Numbered from the stretch's first letter, positions 42,370-52,286 are shown. The stretch is DNA of 64,000 bases from Paraburkholderia metrosideri (GCF_904848625.1 NZ_CAJHCP010000001.1:558001-622000); one strand, 5' to 3'. Notes: generated from the sequence alone by a model not told the origin. A program made the numbers and translations.

Positions 42370-43722
42370 CTACGACCGCGCCACCTTCGCCCCTCCGGCA
42401 GTGGCCGGATCAGGCATGCCCGACGACGCTTCGAGCGACGGATCGTGATGCAGCAGCAACACCGCTGCCATCCCCACCAGACCCGCACCCGACAGGCACA
42501 ACAGGCCCGCGCCGAATCCGCCCGTGCTGTCCTTGATCCAGCCCATCGCGAACGGCCCGAAGAAACCGGCCAGATTCCCGAGCGAATTGATCGCCGCGAT
42601 CCCGCCCGCCGCCGCCGCGCCCGACAGGAACGACGCCGGCAAGGTCCAGATCACCGGCAGACAGCCGAAAATGCCAAACCCGGCAATCGACAGCGCGATC
42701 ATCTTCTGCACCGGATTATCGAGCCCGGCGGCCGCCGCAATCCCGCCCGCCGCGACCAGCAGCGCAATCGCCACGTGCCATTTGCGTTCGAGCTTGCGGT
42801 CCGAGTGACGTCCCCACAGCACCATGCTGATCACCCCGACGATATACGGCAGCGAGGTCACGAACCCGGTCTGCAGATTGGTCAGGCCGAACGACTTCAC
42901 GATCTGCGGCAGGAAGAAGCTCAGCCCGTAGTTGGTTGCATTGGCACCGAAATAGATCAGCGCGATGGCCAGCACCCGTGGGTTGAACAACGCTTCTTTC
43001 ACGCTGAACGCATGCACGGACTCACGATGCGCACGCTCCTGCTGCTGGCGCGCGATCAGCCAGTCACGCTCTTCGTCGGCGAGCCAGTGGGCGTCGGCGG
43101 GCTTGTCGGTCAGATAGAGCAGCACGCCGAACGACAGCAGGATGGCCGGCATCGCTTCGATCAGATACAGCCATTGCCAGCCGGCCAGGCCGGCACGGCC
43201 GTCCAGCGACAGCAGCGCGCCTGAAATCGGCCCGCCGATCACGGTGGACAACGGAATCGCCGCCATGAAATAGCCGACCACGCGACCGCGATAGGCGGCA
43301 GGAAACCACAGCGTCAGCAGGAAGATGATGCCTGGGAAAAAGCCCGCTTCGGCAATGCCCAGCAAGATACGCAGGCCGAAAAACACATGCGCGGGTGAGA
43401 TTCCCGTATAGCGCGAGATATTGGGAATAAATGCCATCGCACCGGCGAGAAGACCCCACGTGAACATGATCCGCGCGATCCAGCGGCGCGCGCCAAAGCG
43501 TTCGAGCAGCAGATTGGATGGGACTTCGAAGAAGAAGTACGCGATGAAGAAAACCCCCGCGCCAAAGCCGAAAGCGCTAGCGGAGAAATCCAGCGCCTTG
43601 TTCATCTGCAGTGCAGCAAAACCGACATTGACGCGGTCGAGATAGGCAATGAAATAACACAGCATCAGGAACGGCACGAGGCGCGTCATCACGCGTTTAA
43701 TAGTGCGTGTTTCGAGCTCCAT
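42370..43722 (-). CDS. MFS transporter, anion:cation symporter (ACS) type
   Basis: A 450-residue carrier with 12 predicted helices. The opening MTRLVPFLMLCYFIAYLDRVNVGFAAL, the motif EVPSNLLLERFGARRWIARIM after TM2 and the central loop are characteristic of the ACS family (phthalate, tartrate, hexuronate and similar organic anions). GGAGGAG precedes the ATG. There is no neighbouring catabolic gene on the same strand, so the substrate cannot be inferred. Confidence 0.9.
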   Translation of the reverse strand: MELETRTIKRVMTRLVPFLMLCYFIAYLDRVNVGFAALQMNKALDFSASAFGFGAGVFFIAYFFFEVPSNLLLERFGARRWIARIMFTWGLLAGAMAFIPNISRYTGISPAHVFFGLRILLGIAEAGFFPGIIFLLTLWFPAAYRGRVVGYFMAAIPLSTVIGGPISGALLSLDGRAGLAGWQWLYLIEAMPAILLSFGVLLYLTDKPADAHWLADEERDWLIARQQQERAHRESVHAFSVKEALFNPRVLAIALIYFGANATNYGLSFFLPQIVKSFGLTNLQTGFVTSLPYIVGVISMVLWGRHSDRKLERKWHVAIALLVAAGGIAAAAGLDNPVQKMIALSIAGFGIFGCLPVIWTLPASFLSGAAAAGGIAAINSLGNLAGFFGPFAMGWIKDSTGGFGAGLLCLSGAGLVGMAAVLLLHHDPSLEASSGMPDPATAGGAKVARS

Positions 43723-43835
43723 TGATGTCTCCTCCGGTTTAGCGTCCGGGTCATTGAAATGATGTCGTTACAGACTAGTCGCTTATAAGCATTTCCGGAA
43801 ATCTTTTATGAGGGACGATGTGCCCCGGCCCACGC

Positions 43836-45713
43836 TTACGTCCATGGAATGTGAACCTTGTCCAGATTGCGATCCAGTTGATACGCGGCGCTGATGAGCG
43901 CGAGGTGCGTCAATGCCTGCGGAAAGTTGCCGAGTGCTTCGCCGCTAGTCGCGACTTCTTCGGAAAACAGGCCGACGTGGTTCGCGTACGCAAGCATTTT
44001 CTCGAACACGAGGCGGCCTTCGTCGACACGTCCCGCCCGTGCCAGCGCTTCGGCATACCAGAACGAACAGGCGCTGAAACCGCCTTCGACGCCGGGCAGA
44101 CCGTCGAGGGTTTCGCCGCGCGTGTAGCGGAAAATCAGCGGGTCGACTTTCAGGCCGGCGCCAATCGCGTCGAGCGTACCGAGCCAGCGCGGATCGGTCG
44201 GGCCGATAAAACGCACCAGCGGCATCATCAAGGCGGCCGCGTCGAGCGTCTTCGAATCCGGTGTCTGCACGAACGAACGCAATTCGTCGTTCCAGAAATT
44301 TTCGTGGATGTCGTGATGAATCGCATCGCGCGTATCGAACCAGCGCTTGAGCGGTGCCGGCAATGAACGTTTTTCCGCCAGACGCAGTGCACGGTCGACC
44401 GTCACCCAGCACATCAGCCGCGAATGAAGCAGCGGCCGCAGGCCGTTGCGAAACTCCCAGATGCCGTGGTCCGGTTCGCTCCAATGCTCGACGACGTAGT
44501 CGACGGTGCGCGTGACGTCGCGCCAGCCATCGTGCGAAATCGCCGCGCCGTATTTGTTATACAGATAGATCGCGTCGAGCAACGCGCCGTACACGTCGAG
44601 CTGCGTCTGATCGCGCGCGGCGTTGCCGATCAGCGGAACAGCGGGGGTGCCGTTTGCGAGCGTGGCAACTTCGGTTTCCTCCGGCGGCTCGTTGCCGTCG
44701 ACGGTGTACATCACGTTCAGCGAGCCGTCGGAATCGCAATGACGGCTGCGCTCGGCGATCCATTTCATGAAATGCCGGGCCTCGCCGGTATAGCCGAGAC
44801 GCAGCAGCGCATAGACGGAAAAAGCGGCATCGCGAATCCACGTAAAGCGGTAATCCCAACGGCGCGAACCGTCGAGCGCTTCGGCGAGACCGAAAGTCGG
44901 CGCCGCCACGATCGCGCCGTATTCGCTGGAACTGAGCAGCTTGAGCGTCAGCGCCGAGCGCATCACGACTTCCCTATAGCGTCCGCGGTAAGTCGATTGA
45001 GCGGACCAGCCTCGCCAGTAACGGACCGTATCGGCCAACGCAGTTTCGCAGTCGAATGCGGCGTCGCGCAGCGCGTCGGCCTCGCCGAAGACGAACCCAG
45101 CCGACTCGCCGTCGTGCAGTTCGAACTCGCTGTGCGCGGCGCCCTGGCTTTTGTCGATGGAAAGCGGACCGGTGCTGTTGAGCCGCAGCCGCAGATTGCC
45201 TTCGCCGCTGGTGAATTCCACCGCGCGGTCGTCTATCAGATTGGCCGCGGTGTCGCTGCGCGCGTAGGTAAAGCGCGGCTCGCAACGCATTCTGAAGCGC
45301 ATGCTCCCGTGCACCATCCGCGCCACGCGGATCACGCAGTTCGGCAGCGACGGGGCAGCATTTGCCGGCTCCCTGTCGGGGCCATCGTCATTGCCACCGG
45401 CGGGCACCGGCATGAAGTCCATCAACTCGCACACGCCTTCCACCGTCATGAAACGCGTCAGCAGCACGTTGGTATCCGGCAGGTACATCTGCTTGACGTT
45501 GGCGGCGTCATCCGCCGGCGTAATCGAAAAAGCGCCGCCGTGCGACGGCTCCAGCAGACCCGCAAAAACGGACGGCGAGTCGATGCGCGGAAAACACATG
45601 AAATCGATCGAGCCGCGCAGCGACACCAGCGCGGTCGTTTTCATATTGCCGATCAGCCCGCGGGCATCGGGCGGCAGAGCGGGTCTTGGCGGGATGGGGC
45701 GCTCGTCGGGCAT
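43836..45713 (-). CDS. Glycoside hydrolase family 15 protein (glucoamylase/trehalase-like)
   Basis: A 625-residue GH15 enzyme. The N-terminal beta-sandwich (1-220) opens with LIGNMKTTALVSLRGSIDFMCFPRIDSPSVFAGLL. The (alpha/alpha)6 barrel has DYRFTWIRDAAFSVYALLRLGY and, near the end, SACSFWYAEALARAGRVDEG. Bacterial members split alpha-1,4 glucans or trehalose; this type lacks a signal peptide and is probably cytosolic. It stands alone, with no trehalose or glycogen gene beside it. Confidence 0.9.
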   Translation of the reverse strand: MPDERPIPPRPALPPDARGLIGNMKTTALVSLRGSIDFMCFPRIDSPSVFAGLLEPSHGGAFSITPADDAANVKQMYLPDTNVLLTRFMTVEGVCELMDFMPVPAGGNDDGPDREPANAAPSLPNCVIRVARMVHGSMRFRMRCEPRFTYARSDTAANLIDDRAVEFTSGEGNLRLRLNSTGPLSIDKSQGAAHSEFELHDGESAGFVFGEADALRDAAFDCETALADTVRYWRGWSAQSTYRGRYREVVMRSALTLKLLSSSEYGAIVAAPTFGLAEALDGSRRWDYRFTWIRDAAFSVYALLRLGYTGEARHFMKWIAERSRHCDSDGSLNVMYTVDGNEPPEETEVATLANGTPAVPLIGNAARDQTQLDVYGALLDAIYLYNKYGAAISHDGWRDVTRTVDYVVEHWSEPDHGIWEFRNGLRPLLHSRLMCWVTVDRALRLAEKRSLPAPLKRWFDTRDAIHHDIHENFWNDELRSFVQTPDSKTLDAAALMMPLVRFIGPTDPRWLGTLDAIGAGLKVDPLIFRYTRGETLDGLPGVEGGFSACSFWYAEALARAGRVDEGRLVFEKMLAYANHVGLFSEEVATSGEALGNFPQALTHLALISAAYQLDRNLDKVHIPWT

Positions 45714-46036
45714 AAATGCACACTCCGTGAAACTGCAATGCAGACGGCCTCGCTAGAAATGGAACGGCCTGCCGGGACGCTGCGTCGATGGGTTTGGGTT
45801 CGGCACGGCAAGCGCCGCGTTCTATGCAGGCACGCGCCGTGCAATCAAGCCGATGAAGTGAAAAGTGCCGCGCCCGCCGATGTATAGCCTTAGCAACGGC
45901 CGTGCCGCGCGGAGCGACGCGGACTTGATTGTTCAAGTGTCCGCAACAGTGTTTCCGTATGAATCGGCTGATCTCTTACGCGCGATTACGGATAATTTGA
46001 GATTTGGCGAACGCCTGGAGCGCAAGCGGGTGTGAC

Positions 46037-46414
46037 ATGATGAATTGGGATTCAAACGAGATGGATGACTTATCCACGGACAACGTATTGGCCGCGCCGA
46101 AGTGGCGAACCCTGTGGCCGGTCCGCATGCAAGGGCTGGTGGCGGCGATCGCCGTGTGTGCGAGCCTCGCAGGATGCGCATCGGGAAGCGACGTGGCTTC
46201 CACCAACCAGCCCGGCGTCTACACGGTAGCGGCAAGTGCGACCGGCGGCCGGATGGCATGGGCTCGCGCGCATGAACACGCGATCAACGAAGCACGTGAC
46301 TATTGTGAGCAACGAGGGATGCAGAGCAGCGTGACGACGGAAACCGTCAGCGGCGTGCAGATGATGGAAGCGCACGCATCGTCGGTGAGCTTCGAGTGTC
46401 ATCCAAAGTTCTAA
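46037..46414 (+). CDS. Small conserved lipoprotein of unknown function
   Basis: A 125-residue protein whose segment MQGLVAAIAVCASLAGC is a lipoprotein signal with lipobox LAGC, so the ATG at 46127 (95 residues) is a plausible true start; the ATG at 46037 would add a hydrophilic N-terminus. The mature part (GVYTVAASATGGRMAWARAH, EARDYCEQRGMQ, SVSFECHPKF) holds two Cys that could pair. I do not recognise a function. The 323-bp gap upstream, to the GH15 gene, shows no other gene. Confidence 0.78.
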   Translation: MMNWDSNEMDDLSTDNVLAAPKWRTLWPVRMQGLVAAIAVCASLAGCASGSDVASTNQPGVYTVAASATGGRMAWARAHEHAINEARDYCEQRGMQSSVTTETVSGVQMMEAHASSVSFECHPKF

Positions 46415-46465
46415 TCTGAAGCGTGCGTCGCGCTTGATGTGCGCGCCGCACGACCTGCAGCACGT

Positions 46466-47662
46466 TTAGAACGTCACTGCGATCCCGAGCATGCCGACAA
46501 GCTGCGAGTTCGTCGACGAAGGCGTGAGGTTCTGCGAATCGCCCACCACCGGCGCTGCGTCGATCACTGCGCCGGTGCTGTCGAGCGTCTGACCGCTCGC
46601 ATGCTGCCACGCTTCGACGGCATACAGCGTGGTGCGCTTCGACAGGCGATAGCTCTGCTTGAGCGACACCTGCTGATAACGCGCGGCGTTGGCCACACCA
46701 TTTCCTTTCGACGCAAACGTGTACGAATAGCCAGCCGCTACGTCGGCAGCGGGCGTGATGGTCCAGCGCGCGAACGCGCCATACGTATTGAACGCTTCGG
46801 TATCGACGAAAATCGAATGCGAGCCCGGCAGATAACGCACGTTCGAATACGTGAGACCGGTCAGCACCGAACCGAACTGATAGTTCGCCGAGATCGCCGC
46901 ATGACGCACCGAACGCGCGGTCACGTAGCCCTGATTCAGCGCAGACACACCAAAGCCGGTCGTCGACGACGAATCGAATGCCGCGCTCGTTGGGCTCGTG
47001 TTCGCGTTATCCATTTGCAGATAACCCGCCGCGATCGCAAACGGACCGTTCGTGTAACGCAGCGCGCCGCTCCACGTCTGTCCGCGTCCCGTACTGCCGG
47101 CAATGCCGCCGAACGCATACATCGCGCTGGCCTGCAGGCCGAACCATTGCGGCGACACGTAGAGCACCGCGTTATTCGTGCGGATCGTCGTGTCGAGTCC
47201 GTCGATATCGCCAGGATGTGCGCCGGTCGCGCCCGTCAGGAAGGTGCTCGATGCGAGCGGCCCGACGAACTGGAAATATGCGGTGTACTGGCGTCCCAGC
47301 GTGACAGTGCCGTAGTCGCGGTTGGAGAGTCCCACGAACGATTGCCGATTGAACAGCAATCCACTCGATGAGCTCGCGCCGGTGTTCGGATCGTAGCCTG
47401 CCTGGAGGTCGAAGATCGCGGACGTGCCACCGCCGAGATCTTCGCTGCCCTTGATACCGAATTTCGACGAATACAGATTGCCCTGCCGAAGATAAACGTT
47501 CGAATGGCCTTTCTGATTGTTCACGTAGGTGAGGGCATCGTCGACCACGCCGTACAGTGTGACGCTGCTTTGTGCACTGGCGGGGAGCGCTGCCGCGCCG
47601 GCGGCGGCAGCAAACAACGTGTTGAGGATGACGTTGCGGGTATTACCTTGTTGTTGTTTCAT
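46466..47662 (-). CDS. General porin, third copy
   Basis: A 398-residue outer-membrane porin. A signal peptide ends at LPASA before [17 protein letters not shown]. The turn SKFGIKGSEDLGGGTSAIFDL, the strand GLSNRDYGTVTLGRQYTAYF and the closing LVGMLGIAVTF, with terminal Phe, fit the family. It lies downstream of the sugar-dehydrogenase operon on the same strand with an 80-bp gap, and may supply its substrate to the periplasm. Confidence 0.92.
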   Translation of the reverse strand: MKQQQGNTRNVILNTLFAAAAGAAALPASAQSSVTLYGVVDDALTYVNNQKGHSNVYLRQGNLYSSKFGIKGSEDLGGGTSAIFDLQAGYDPNTGASSSSGLLFNRQSFVGLSNRDYGTVTLGRQYTAYFQFVGPLASSTFLTGATGAHPGDIDGLDTTIRTNNAVLYVSPQWFGLQASAMYAFGGIAGSTGRGQTWSGALRYTNGPFAIAAGYLQMDNANTSPTSAAFDSSSTTGFGVSALNQGYVTARSVRHAAISANYQFGSVLTGLTYSNVRYLPGSHSIFVDTEAFNTYGAFARWTITPAADVAAGYSYTFASKGNGVANAARYQQVSLKQSYRLSKRTTLYAVEAWQHASGQTLDSTGAVIDAAPVVGDSQNLTPSSTNSQLVGMLGIAVTF

Positions 47663-47742
47663 CTGTCCTGCTGCTTATTACCTGTTGCGTGTTACCTGTT
47701 GTTGCTTTGCCTGCGCGGCCCGGGTGAACCGCGCAGGTGCGC

Positions 47743-49071
47743 TCAGCGCATTTTTGCCACGTTAGCCGCGCTCGTCGTGGCGGCCGGGTTACCAAACTGC
47801 ATGGACAGGAAGTTCACCAGCGTGGCAACGTCGGCATCGCTCAACTGATCCGCGAAACCGGGCATGGCGACGTGAACCTGATTGGTCTGGCGGCTCACAC
47901 CGTGCAGGACAACCATGGTCAGATTGTTGGGCGTCGCAGCGCCGAGAGCGGTGTTGTGCAACAAAGACGGATAGGCGCCCGCGGAATCGCCACCCACGCC
48001 CGTGCCTTGCCAGCCGTGGCAGCTCGCGCAATTGCCGTTGTACAGCGTGCGGCCGTCGGCGGGAGCACCGCCGCCCAGCACCGTCAACGCCTGGTTGCGA
48101 AGCTGGCTGACCGACTGGATCGGCGAACCGAACGAGAAGCGCGGCTGCGTTTCGCCGTTGTTGCGCGCCGGGACTGTGCCCAGATAGACGGCCATCGCCT
48201 TCAGGTCTTCGGGCGTGAGAAAGCGCGTGCTGTTCTCGACGACTTCCGCCATTGGCCCCGCGGCGTTGGCCTTGCCAGGCGCTGCGCCGTCGCGCAGATA
48301 CGCGATCAGTTCAGGTTCGGTCCAGCCGCCGATCCCGGCGTTCTTGTCCGGCGTGATGTTGAACGCGGTCCAGTTGCCCAGTTCCGCACCTGCCAGCGCC
48401 TTGCTCGACAAACCCTGCATGAAGTTGCGCGGCGTATGACATTCCTGGCAGTGCGCAAGCGCGCCGACCAGGTATGCACCCCGATTCCACTCCGCGCTCT
48501 TCGTCGGGTCTTCCTGGAAGCGGCCCGAGCTGAAGTTGAACAGATTCCAGAACATCATCGCCCAACGCTGGTTGAACGGGAACGATAGCGTGTTTTCGGG
48601 TGCAGGCTTCGCAACCGGCGCAACCGTGCGCAGATACGCACGAATCGCGAGAATGTCCGCATCGGTCAGTTGCGTGTACGACGTGTACGGCATCGCCGGA
48701 TACAGACGCTTGCCGTCCTTCGACTTGCCTTCGCGTACCGCGCTGATGAAGTCCGCGTCGCTCAACTGGCCGATACCGTGTACCGGATCCGGCGTGATAT
48801 TGGTCGAGTAGATCGTGCCGAACGGCAGATTGAACGGCACGCCGCCCGCGAAGGGCTGCGCCTTGTTCGACGTGTGGCACGCAATGCAGTCCGCCGCGCG
48901 CGCGAGGTATTCGCCATGCTTGATCTGCGCGGTGTCGTCGGCATGAGCGACGCCGGTGAACGCGAAGCTCGCCAGCGTGGTCAGCGCGGCCGCCGGCAGC
49001 CATTTCAGAAGCGCACTGGAAAGCGCGTTGGGAAACCCTTTAAAGGCGCGCCGAGGTTGTGTGTTTGTCAT
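47743..49071 (-). CDS. Triheme cytochrome c subunit of a membrane sugar dehydrogenase
   Basis: A 442-residue periplasmic c-type cytochrome with three heme sites, CIACH, CQECH and CASCH, and a signal peptide ending near GVAHA. It carries electrons from the flavoprotein subunit to ubiquinone or the terminal oxidase, as in gluconate, alcohol and glucose dehydrogenase complexes. GAGG before the ATG at 49071 decides the start; an ATG at 49089 overlaps the upstream stop. It is the last gene of the small subunit-flavoprotein-cytochrome operon. Confidence 0.93.
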   Translation of the reverse strand: MTNTQPRRAFKGFPNALSSALLKWLPAAALTTLASFAFTGVAHADDTAQIKHGEYLARAADCIACHTSNKAQPFAGGVPFNLPFGTIYSTNITPDPVHGIGQLSDADFISAVREGKSKDGKRLYPAMPYTSYTQLTDADILAIRAYLRTVAPVAKPAPENTLSFPFNQRWAMMFWNLFNFSSGRFQEDPTKSAEWNRGAYLVGALAHCQECHTPRNFMQGLSSKALAGAELGNWTAFNITPDKNAGIGGWTEPELIAYLRDGAAPGKANAAGPMAEVVENSTRFLTPEDLKAMAVYLGTVPARNNGETQPRFSFGSPIQSVSQLRNQALTVLGGGAPADGRTLYNGNCASCHGWQGTGVGGDSAGAYPSLLHNTALGAATPNNLTMVVLHGVSRQTNQVHVAMPGFADQLSDADVATLVNFLSMQFGNPAATTSAANVAKMR

Positions 49072-49081
49072 TGTTCGCGCC

Positions 49082-50686
49082 TCACGCATGCTTCATTTCG
49101 TCGATCAGCTTGTCGGCCAGGCGCATCGACAGTGCGGCCAGCGTCAACGTGCAGTTGACCGTGCCCGCGCTCGCCATCGTGCCGCTCGACGCGATGAAGA
49201 GGTTGCGGTGATCGTGCGAACGCAGATCCTTGTCGACCACGGAGTCGCGCGGGTCATCGCCCATGATCAGCGTGCCCATGATGTGGTTATTGTTGAAATA
49301 CGTATCGTCGAACCGTACTTCGGTGCCGCCGAACAGACTCGCGATATTCGCGTAGTGTCCACGCGCTACCTTCGCTGCACGGTTGATGTAATCGTCGATG
49401 TGGTAATGCACTTCCGGGCGCGGAATGCCCATCTTGTCCTTGAACTCGGTGCTCGCGGTAATGCGGTTTTCCGGGTCCGGCAGAATGTCGAAGAAGCTGT
49501 TCACGACGACCCAGCGCGAGCAGTACTCGCGAATCTTTTCGTCGAGTTCCGCGCCGTACACGCCTTTGCCAATCAGGTAGTCGGTGACTGCGCGCATTGG
49601 CGAATAATTGCCGACGTTGATTTTCATCGACGAGTAGTCGGAACGGGTCGGACCGTCGCGCAGATTGTTGATGCACGATAGGCGCATCGGGCCGCGACCG
49701 GGCCACATCGGCTCAGCGGAGAGGAACGTGACCGAGGTACCCGGGTGATCCATCAGATTACGGCCCACCTGGTCCGAGCTATTGCCAATACCGTTGGCGA
49801 ACTTGTCGCTCTTCGAGATCAGCATCAGCTTCGGCGTTTCGATTGCATTCGCCGCGAGCACGAAAATCTTGCCCGTCACGCGATGCGTGGTGCCGTCCGG
49901 GTCCTTGTAATGCACGGCGACGATCTGCGCGTTCGCATCGTGTTCGATCCGGTAGACCACCGCGTTTGCCAGCAGGCGAGCTTTCGCGGCTTCGGCTTTA
50001 CGGATCGCCGTTTCACCGGTGTATTGCGCTTCAATCGGACAGATCGGCATGCAGTTGCTGTTGCCGCAGCACGCGGGGCGGCCGTCGAACGGCGCGGTGT
50101 TGCGCGCGGCGGGTTCGGTCACGTGTGCATAGCCAGCTTTCTCGACCACTTCCTTGAAGCGCCGGTCGAAGTCCGACAGCGGCAGCGCCGGGTGAGGGTA
50201 GGGCTTCGAGCGCGGCGAACCGAGACCTTCATCGGGACCGCCCACGCCCATTTCGACTTCGGCTTCGTAGTAGTACGGCTCGATGTCGTCGTAACTGATC
50301 GGCCAGTCACGGCCCACGCCGTACATCGTCTTCAGCTTCATGTCGTTGGGCAGCAGGCGCCACGATTGCGCGGACCAGTGCCACGTCGTGCCGCCCACCA
50401 TCCGCAGATAACCCGCCTTATACGGCTCCGGCCCACGCTGAATCAGGTAGTCGTTATTCGGCGAGTACTGCGGATGCGGCGCGTGCTCGGTCGGCGGATA
50501 CGGCGACTGGAAGTCGGACTTGAACGGGCTGTTGCGATAGTTCTCGACGACACGCCAGCGCTCGATGCGCGGACCGGCCTCGAGCATCAGCACGTCGATG
50601 CCGGCTTTGGCGAGTTTCTGCGCGATCTGCCCGGCGGCGATCCCGGCGCCGACGATCACGACGTCGGCAGAGTTATTCGATGGCAT
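49082..50686 (-). CDS. FAD-dependent sugar dehydrogenase, catalytic GMC subunit with a [3Fe-4S] site
   Basis: A 534-residue GMC flavoprotein. FAD binding is seen in VVIVGAGIAAGQIAQKLAKAG. The motif C-C-x4-C-x3-C (ACCGNSNCMPICP) matches the Cys spacing that holds the [3Fe-4S] cluster in Burkholderia FAD-glucose dehydrogenase. The C-terminal HIMGTLIMGDDPRDSVVD holds the active His. It oxidises a sugar or polyol in the periplasm; it has no signal of its own and probably travels with the Tat-signal small subunit encoded just upstream. The true substrate (glucose, gluconate or sorbitol) cannot be told. Confidence 0.92.
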   Translation of the reverse strand: MPSNNSADVVIVGAGIAAGQIAQKLAKAGIDVLMLEAGPRIERWRVVENYRNSPFKSDFQSPYPPTEHAPHPQYSPNNDYLIQRGPEPYKAGYLRMVGGTTWHWSAQSWRLLPNDMKLKTMYGVGRDWPISYDDIEPYYYEAEVEMGVGGPDEGLGSPRSKPYPHPALPLSDFDRRFKEVVEKAGYAHVTEPAARNTAPFDGRPACCGNSNCMPICPIEAQYTGETAIRKAEAAKARLLANAVVYRIEHDANAQIVAVHYKDPDGTTHRVTGKIFVLAANAIETPKLMLISKSDKFANGIGNSSDQVGRNLMDHPGTSVTFLSAEPMWPGRGPMRLSCINNLRDGPTRSDYSSMKINVGNYSPMRAVTDYLIGKGVYGAELDEKIREYCSRWVVVNSFFDILPDPENRITASTEFKDKMGIPRPEVHYHIDDYINRAAKVARGHYANIASLFGGTEVRFDDTYFNNNHIMGTLIMGDDPRDSVVDKDLRSHDHRNLFIASSGTMASAGTVNCTLTLAALSMRLADKLIDEMKHA

Positions 50687-50728
50687 GGCGGTTCAGACTG
50701 GATCAGGAATGGGGATCGGATTGCGCGA

Positions 50729-51328
50729 TCACGATTGCAGCAAGCGGGGCGGTTGCGCCCAATAGCCAGGGACGCCGCGAGCGAAACTCGGCATCACGAT
50801 GACGTCGGCGATCGGCGGATACATCAGCGCCTGTTCATACGCGACAGTCCGTGCCTTCGCGCCGGTGCCGACCACGCCCAGATACCACGCGGGCATGATC
50901 CGCTTCGGCACCGTCGCAAGCGCCGGCTGGCTGCTGTCGAGCACCTGTTGCAGGCCGTTCGCAGGCGTCTTCGAACTGGCGACGAAGTCGTTGAGCTGCG
51001 CCACCTGCTGGGTGAAATGCGGATCACCGTCGACGAGGTTCGCGAAAATCGCGTGGCCAATTTCGACGTCGAGCGTGTTCTTACCGGTCAGGTATTGCGA
51101 TAGACGCATGAACGCTGCGAAATCCGCGTTGCCGGTGCTGCCCGCAGCGGTCTGCGCGACAGCGCTGCCGAGACCGGGCAAGCCGGTATGGCGCGCCAGG
51201 CCAACCAGACCGGCGGCGGCAACGATAGCGGAGCCGACAATGAATTGCCGGCGCGAAGGCGTGAATGACGGCGTCTGCGAAGGCGTCAATGGCGACGGCG
51301 AATTGCCCGGAGACTCATTCTTTGGCAT
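50729..51328 (-). CDS. Sugar dehydrogenase small (gamma) subunit with Tat signal
   Basis: A 199-residue subunit of the FAD-SLDH small-subunit family. A Tat signal is clear: SRRQFIVGSA followed by a hydrophobic stretch ending at AVA. The mature part (FMRLSQYLTGKNTLDVEIG, MPAWYLGVVGTG and a C-terminal WAQPP) matches gamma subunits that escort the folded flavoprotein to the periplasm. It is the first gene of the three-gene operon. The 507-bp region upstream (51329-51835) holds its promoter and two hairpins but no gene that I can support. Confidence 0.92.
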   Translation of the reverse strand: MPKNESPGNSPSPLTPSQTPSFTPSRRQFIVGSAIVAAAGLVGLARHTGLPGLGSAVAQTAAGSTGNADFAAFMRLSQYLTGKNTLDVEIGHAIFANLVDGDPHFTQQVAQLNDFVASSKTPANGLQQVLDSSQPALATVPKRIMPAWYLGVVGTGAKARTVAYEQALMYPPIADVIVMPSFARGVPGYWAQPPRLLQS

Positions 51329-51673
51329 TTCGATTTCTCGTGAGAAAGGGGTGTCCAGCTATACGGGCGAGATGCATCGACAATGCTCGACAGACAACCG
51401 GACAGCATCGGGATTCGCTCGCGCGGTGGTTTAACTGGTTAGTACACGGACGACGGCCCGCATTCTACGTGAAGCGAAAAGATGATGCACCGCGCAAAAC
51501 ATGGAAATGATTATCGCGAAATCCGTAAAAATACAACGACGTATCTGAACGAAGAGACGCTCGCGTACCAACGCCTATATAGAGGAGGCCGTGGCGCGTA
51601 ATAGCTGGAAAATTAGCTGGAAAATTCAGTCTAGGAAAAAAACGGACGCTATGGCAACTCTCCACGCGACGGT

Positions 51674-51699
51674 AAAAAACAACAGACTGGTTGTTTTTT
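51674..51699. other. AT-rich hairpin in the 51.3-51.8 kb gap
   Basis: AAAAAACAAC (51674-51683) and GTTGTTTTTT (51690-51699) form a 10-pair stem with the loop AGACTG, and a T-run continues. It could end a plus-strand transcript, but no gene lies just upstream on that strand. Confidence 0.45.
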
Positions 51700-51767
51700 T
51701 AATTGACGTGGCGACCTTAGGGGAATGCAGCGGTGACGGGAAGCGTAGGTAATTGATGGAAAGCATT

Positions 51768-51788
51768 CGGGGCGCTCAGCGCGCCCCG
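51768..51788. terminator. GC-rich hairpin downstream of the cupin gene
   Basis: CGGGGCGC (51768-51775) pairs with GCGCCCCG (51781-51788) over TCAGC, 48 bp after the cupin stop on the minus strand. A U-tract is lacking, so it is a candidate terminator only. Confidence 0.5.
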
Positions 51789-51835
51789 ACAACTACTGGA
51801 TTTTAAATTTGAAGTCAGCGTGTCTTCAAATGGGT

Positions 51836-52282
51836 TCAGTTCTTATCGAACGTGACGAGGTTTTTATCTTTCGTGTCTGCCACGAAAATGGCGAGCAGCC
51901 TGGCGGGTTCGGTCGCGCTCGCATTTTCGCTGACCGTGTGATGAGCGCCCGGCTTTTCGGTCCAGGATTCGCCCGCGTGATAGACGCGTGCATCGCCGTC
52001 GTTGACCTGGCTGCGGATCGCACCCGACAGCACGTAGCCCACCACAAAAGCCTGTCCATGACGATGCGACGCCGACTTGCCACCCGGCGCATAGTCGACG
52101 ACCAACGCGGTCATGGTCTTGCCCGGTACGTTCGCGATGGCTTCGGCGAACGCGGGGGTGATCGTTTCGCGGGCGACAGGGGCGCTGGTTGCGTCGGTGG
52201 CGGCAGCCGCTGCCGGGATTGCGCCGGCCATGATCGATAAACCTGCCAATGCCGCTGCTGCGATGAGTGTGCGCATGTTCAT
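51836..52282 (-). CDS. Exported cupin-domain protein
   Basis: A 148-residue periplasmic protein. The signal peptide runs to about residue 26 (IPAAAA). The cupin barrel has the metal motif GGKSASHRHGQAFVVGYVLSG and the second-motif region GESWTEKPGAHHTVSEN, so a metal site with three His and a Glu/Gln is possible. Its gene starts 4 bp after the azoR stop, on the same strand, with CAGGAG lying in the end of azoR. Co-expression with the azoreductase suggests a role in handling quinones or stress, but this is only inferred. Confidence 0.88.
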   Translation of the reverse strand: MNMRTLIAAAALAGLSIMAGAIPAAAAATDATSAPVARETITPAFAEAIANVPGKTMTALVVDYAPGGKSASHRHGQAFVVGYVLSGAIRSQVNDGDARVYHAGESWTEKPGAHHTVSENASATEPARLLAIFVADTKDKNLVTFDKN

Positions 52283-52286
52283 GGCG

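Noticed and set aside
45714..46036. A gene in the GH15-lipoprotein gap
   Set aside because: Frames here are short, antisense-like and without a ribosome site or motif; I see only promoter space.
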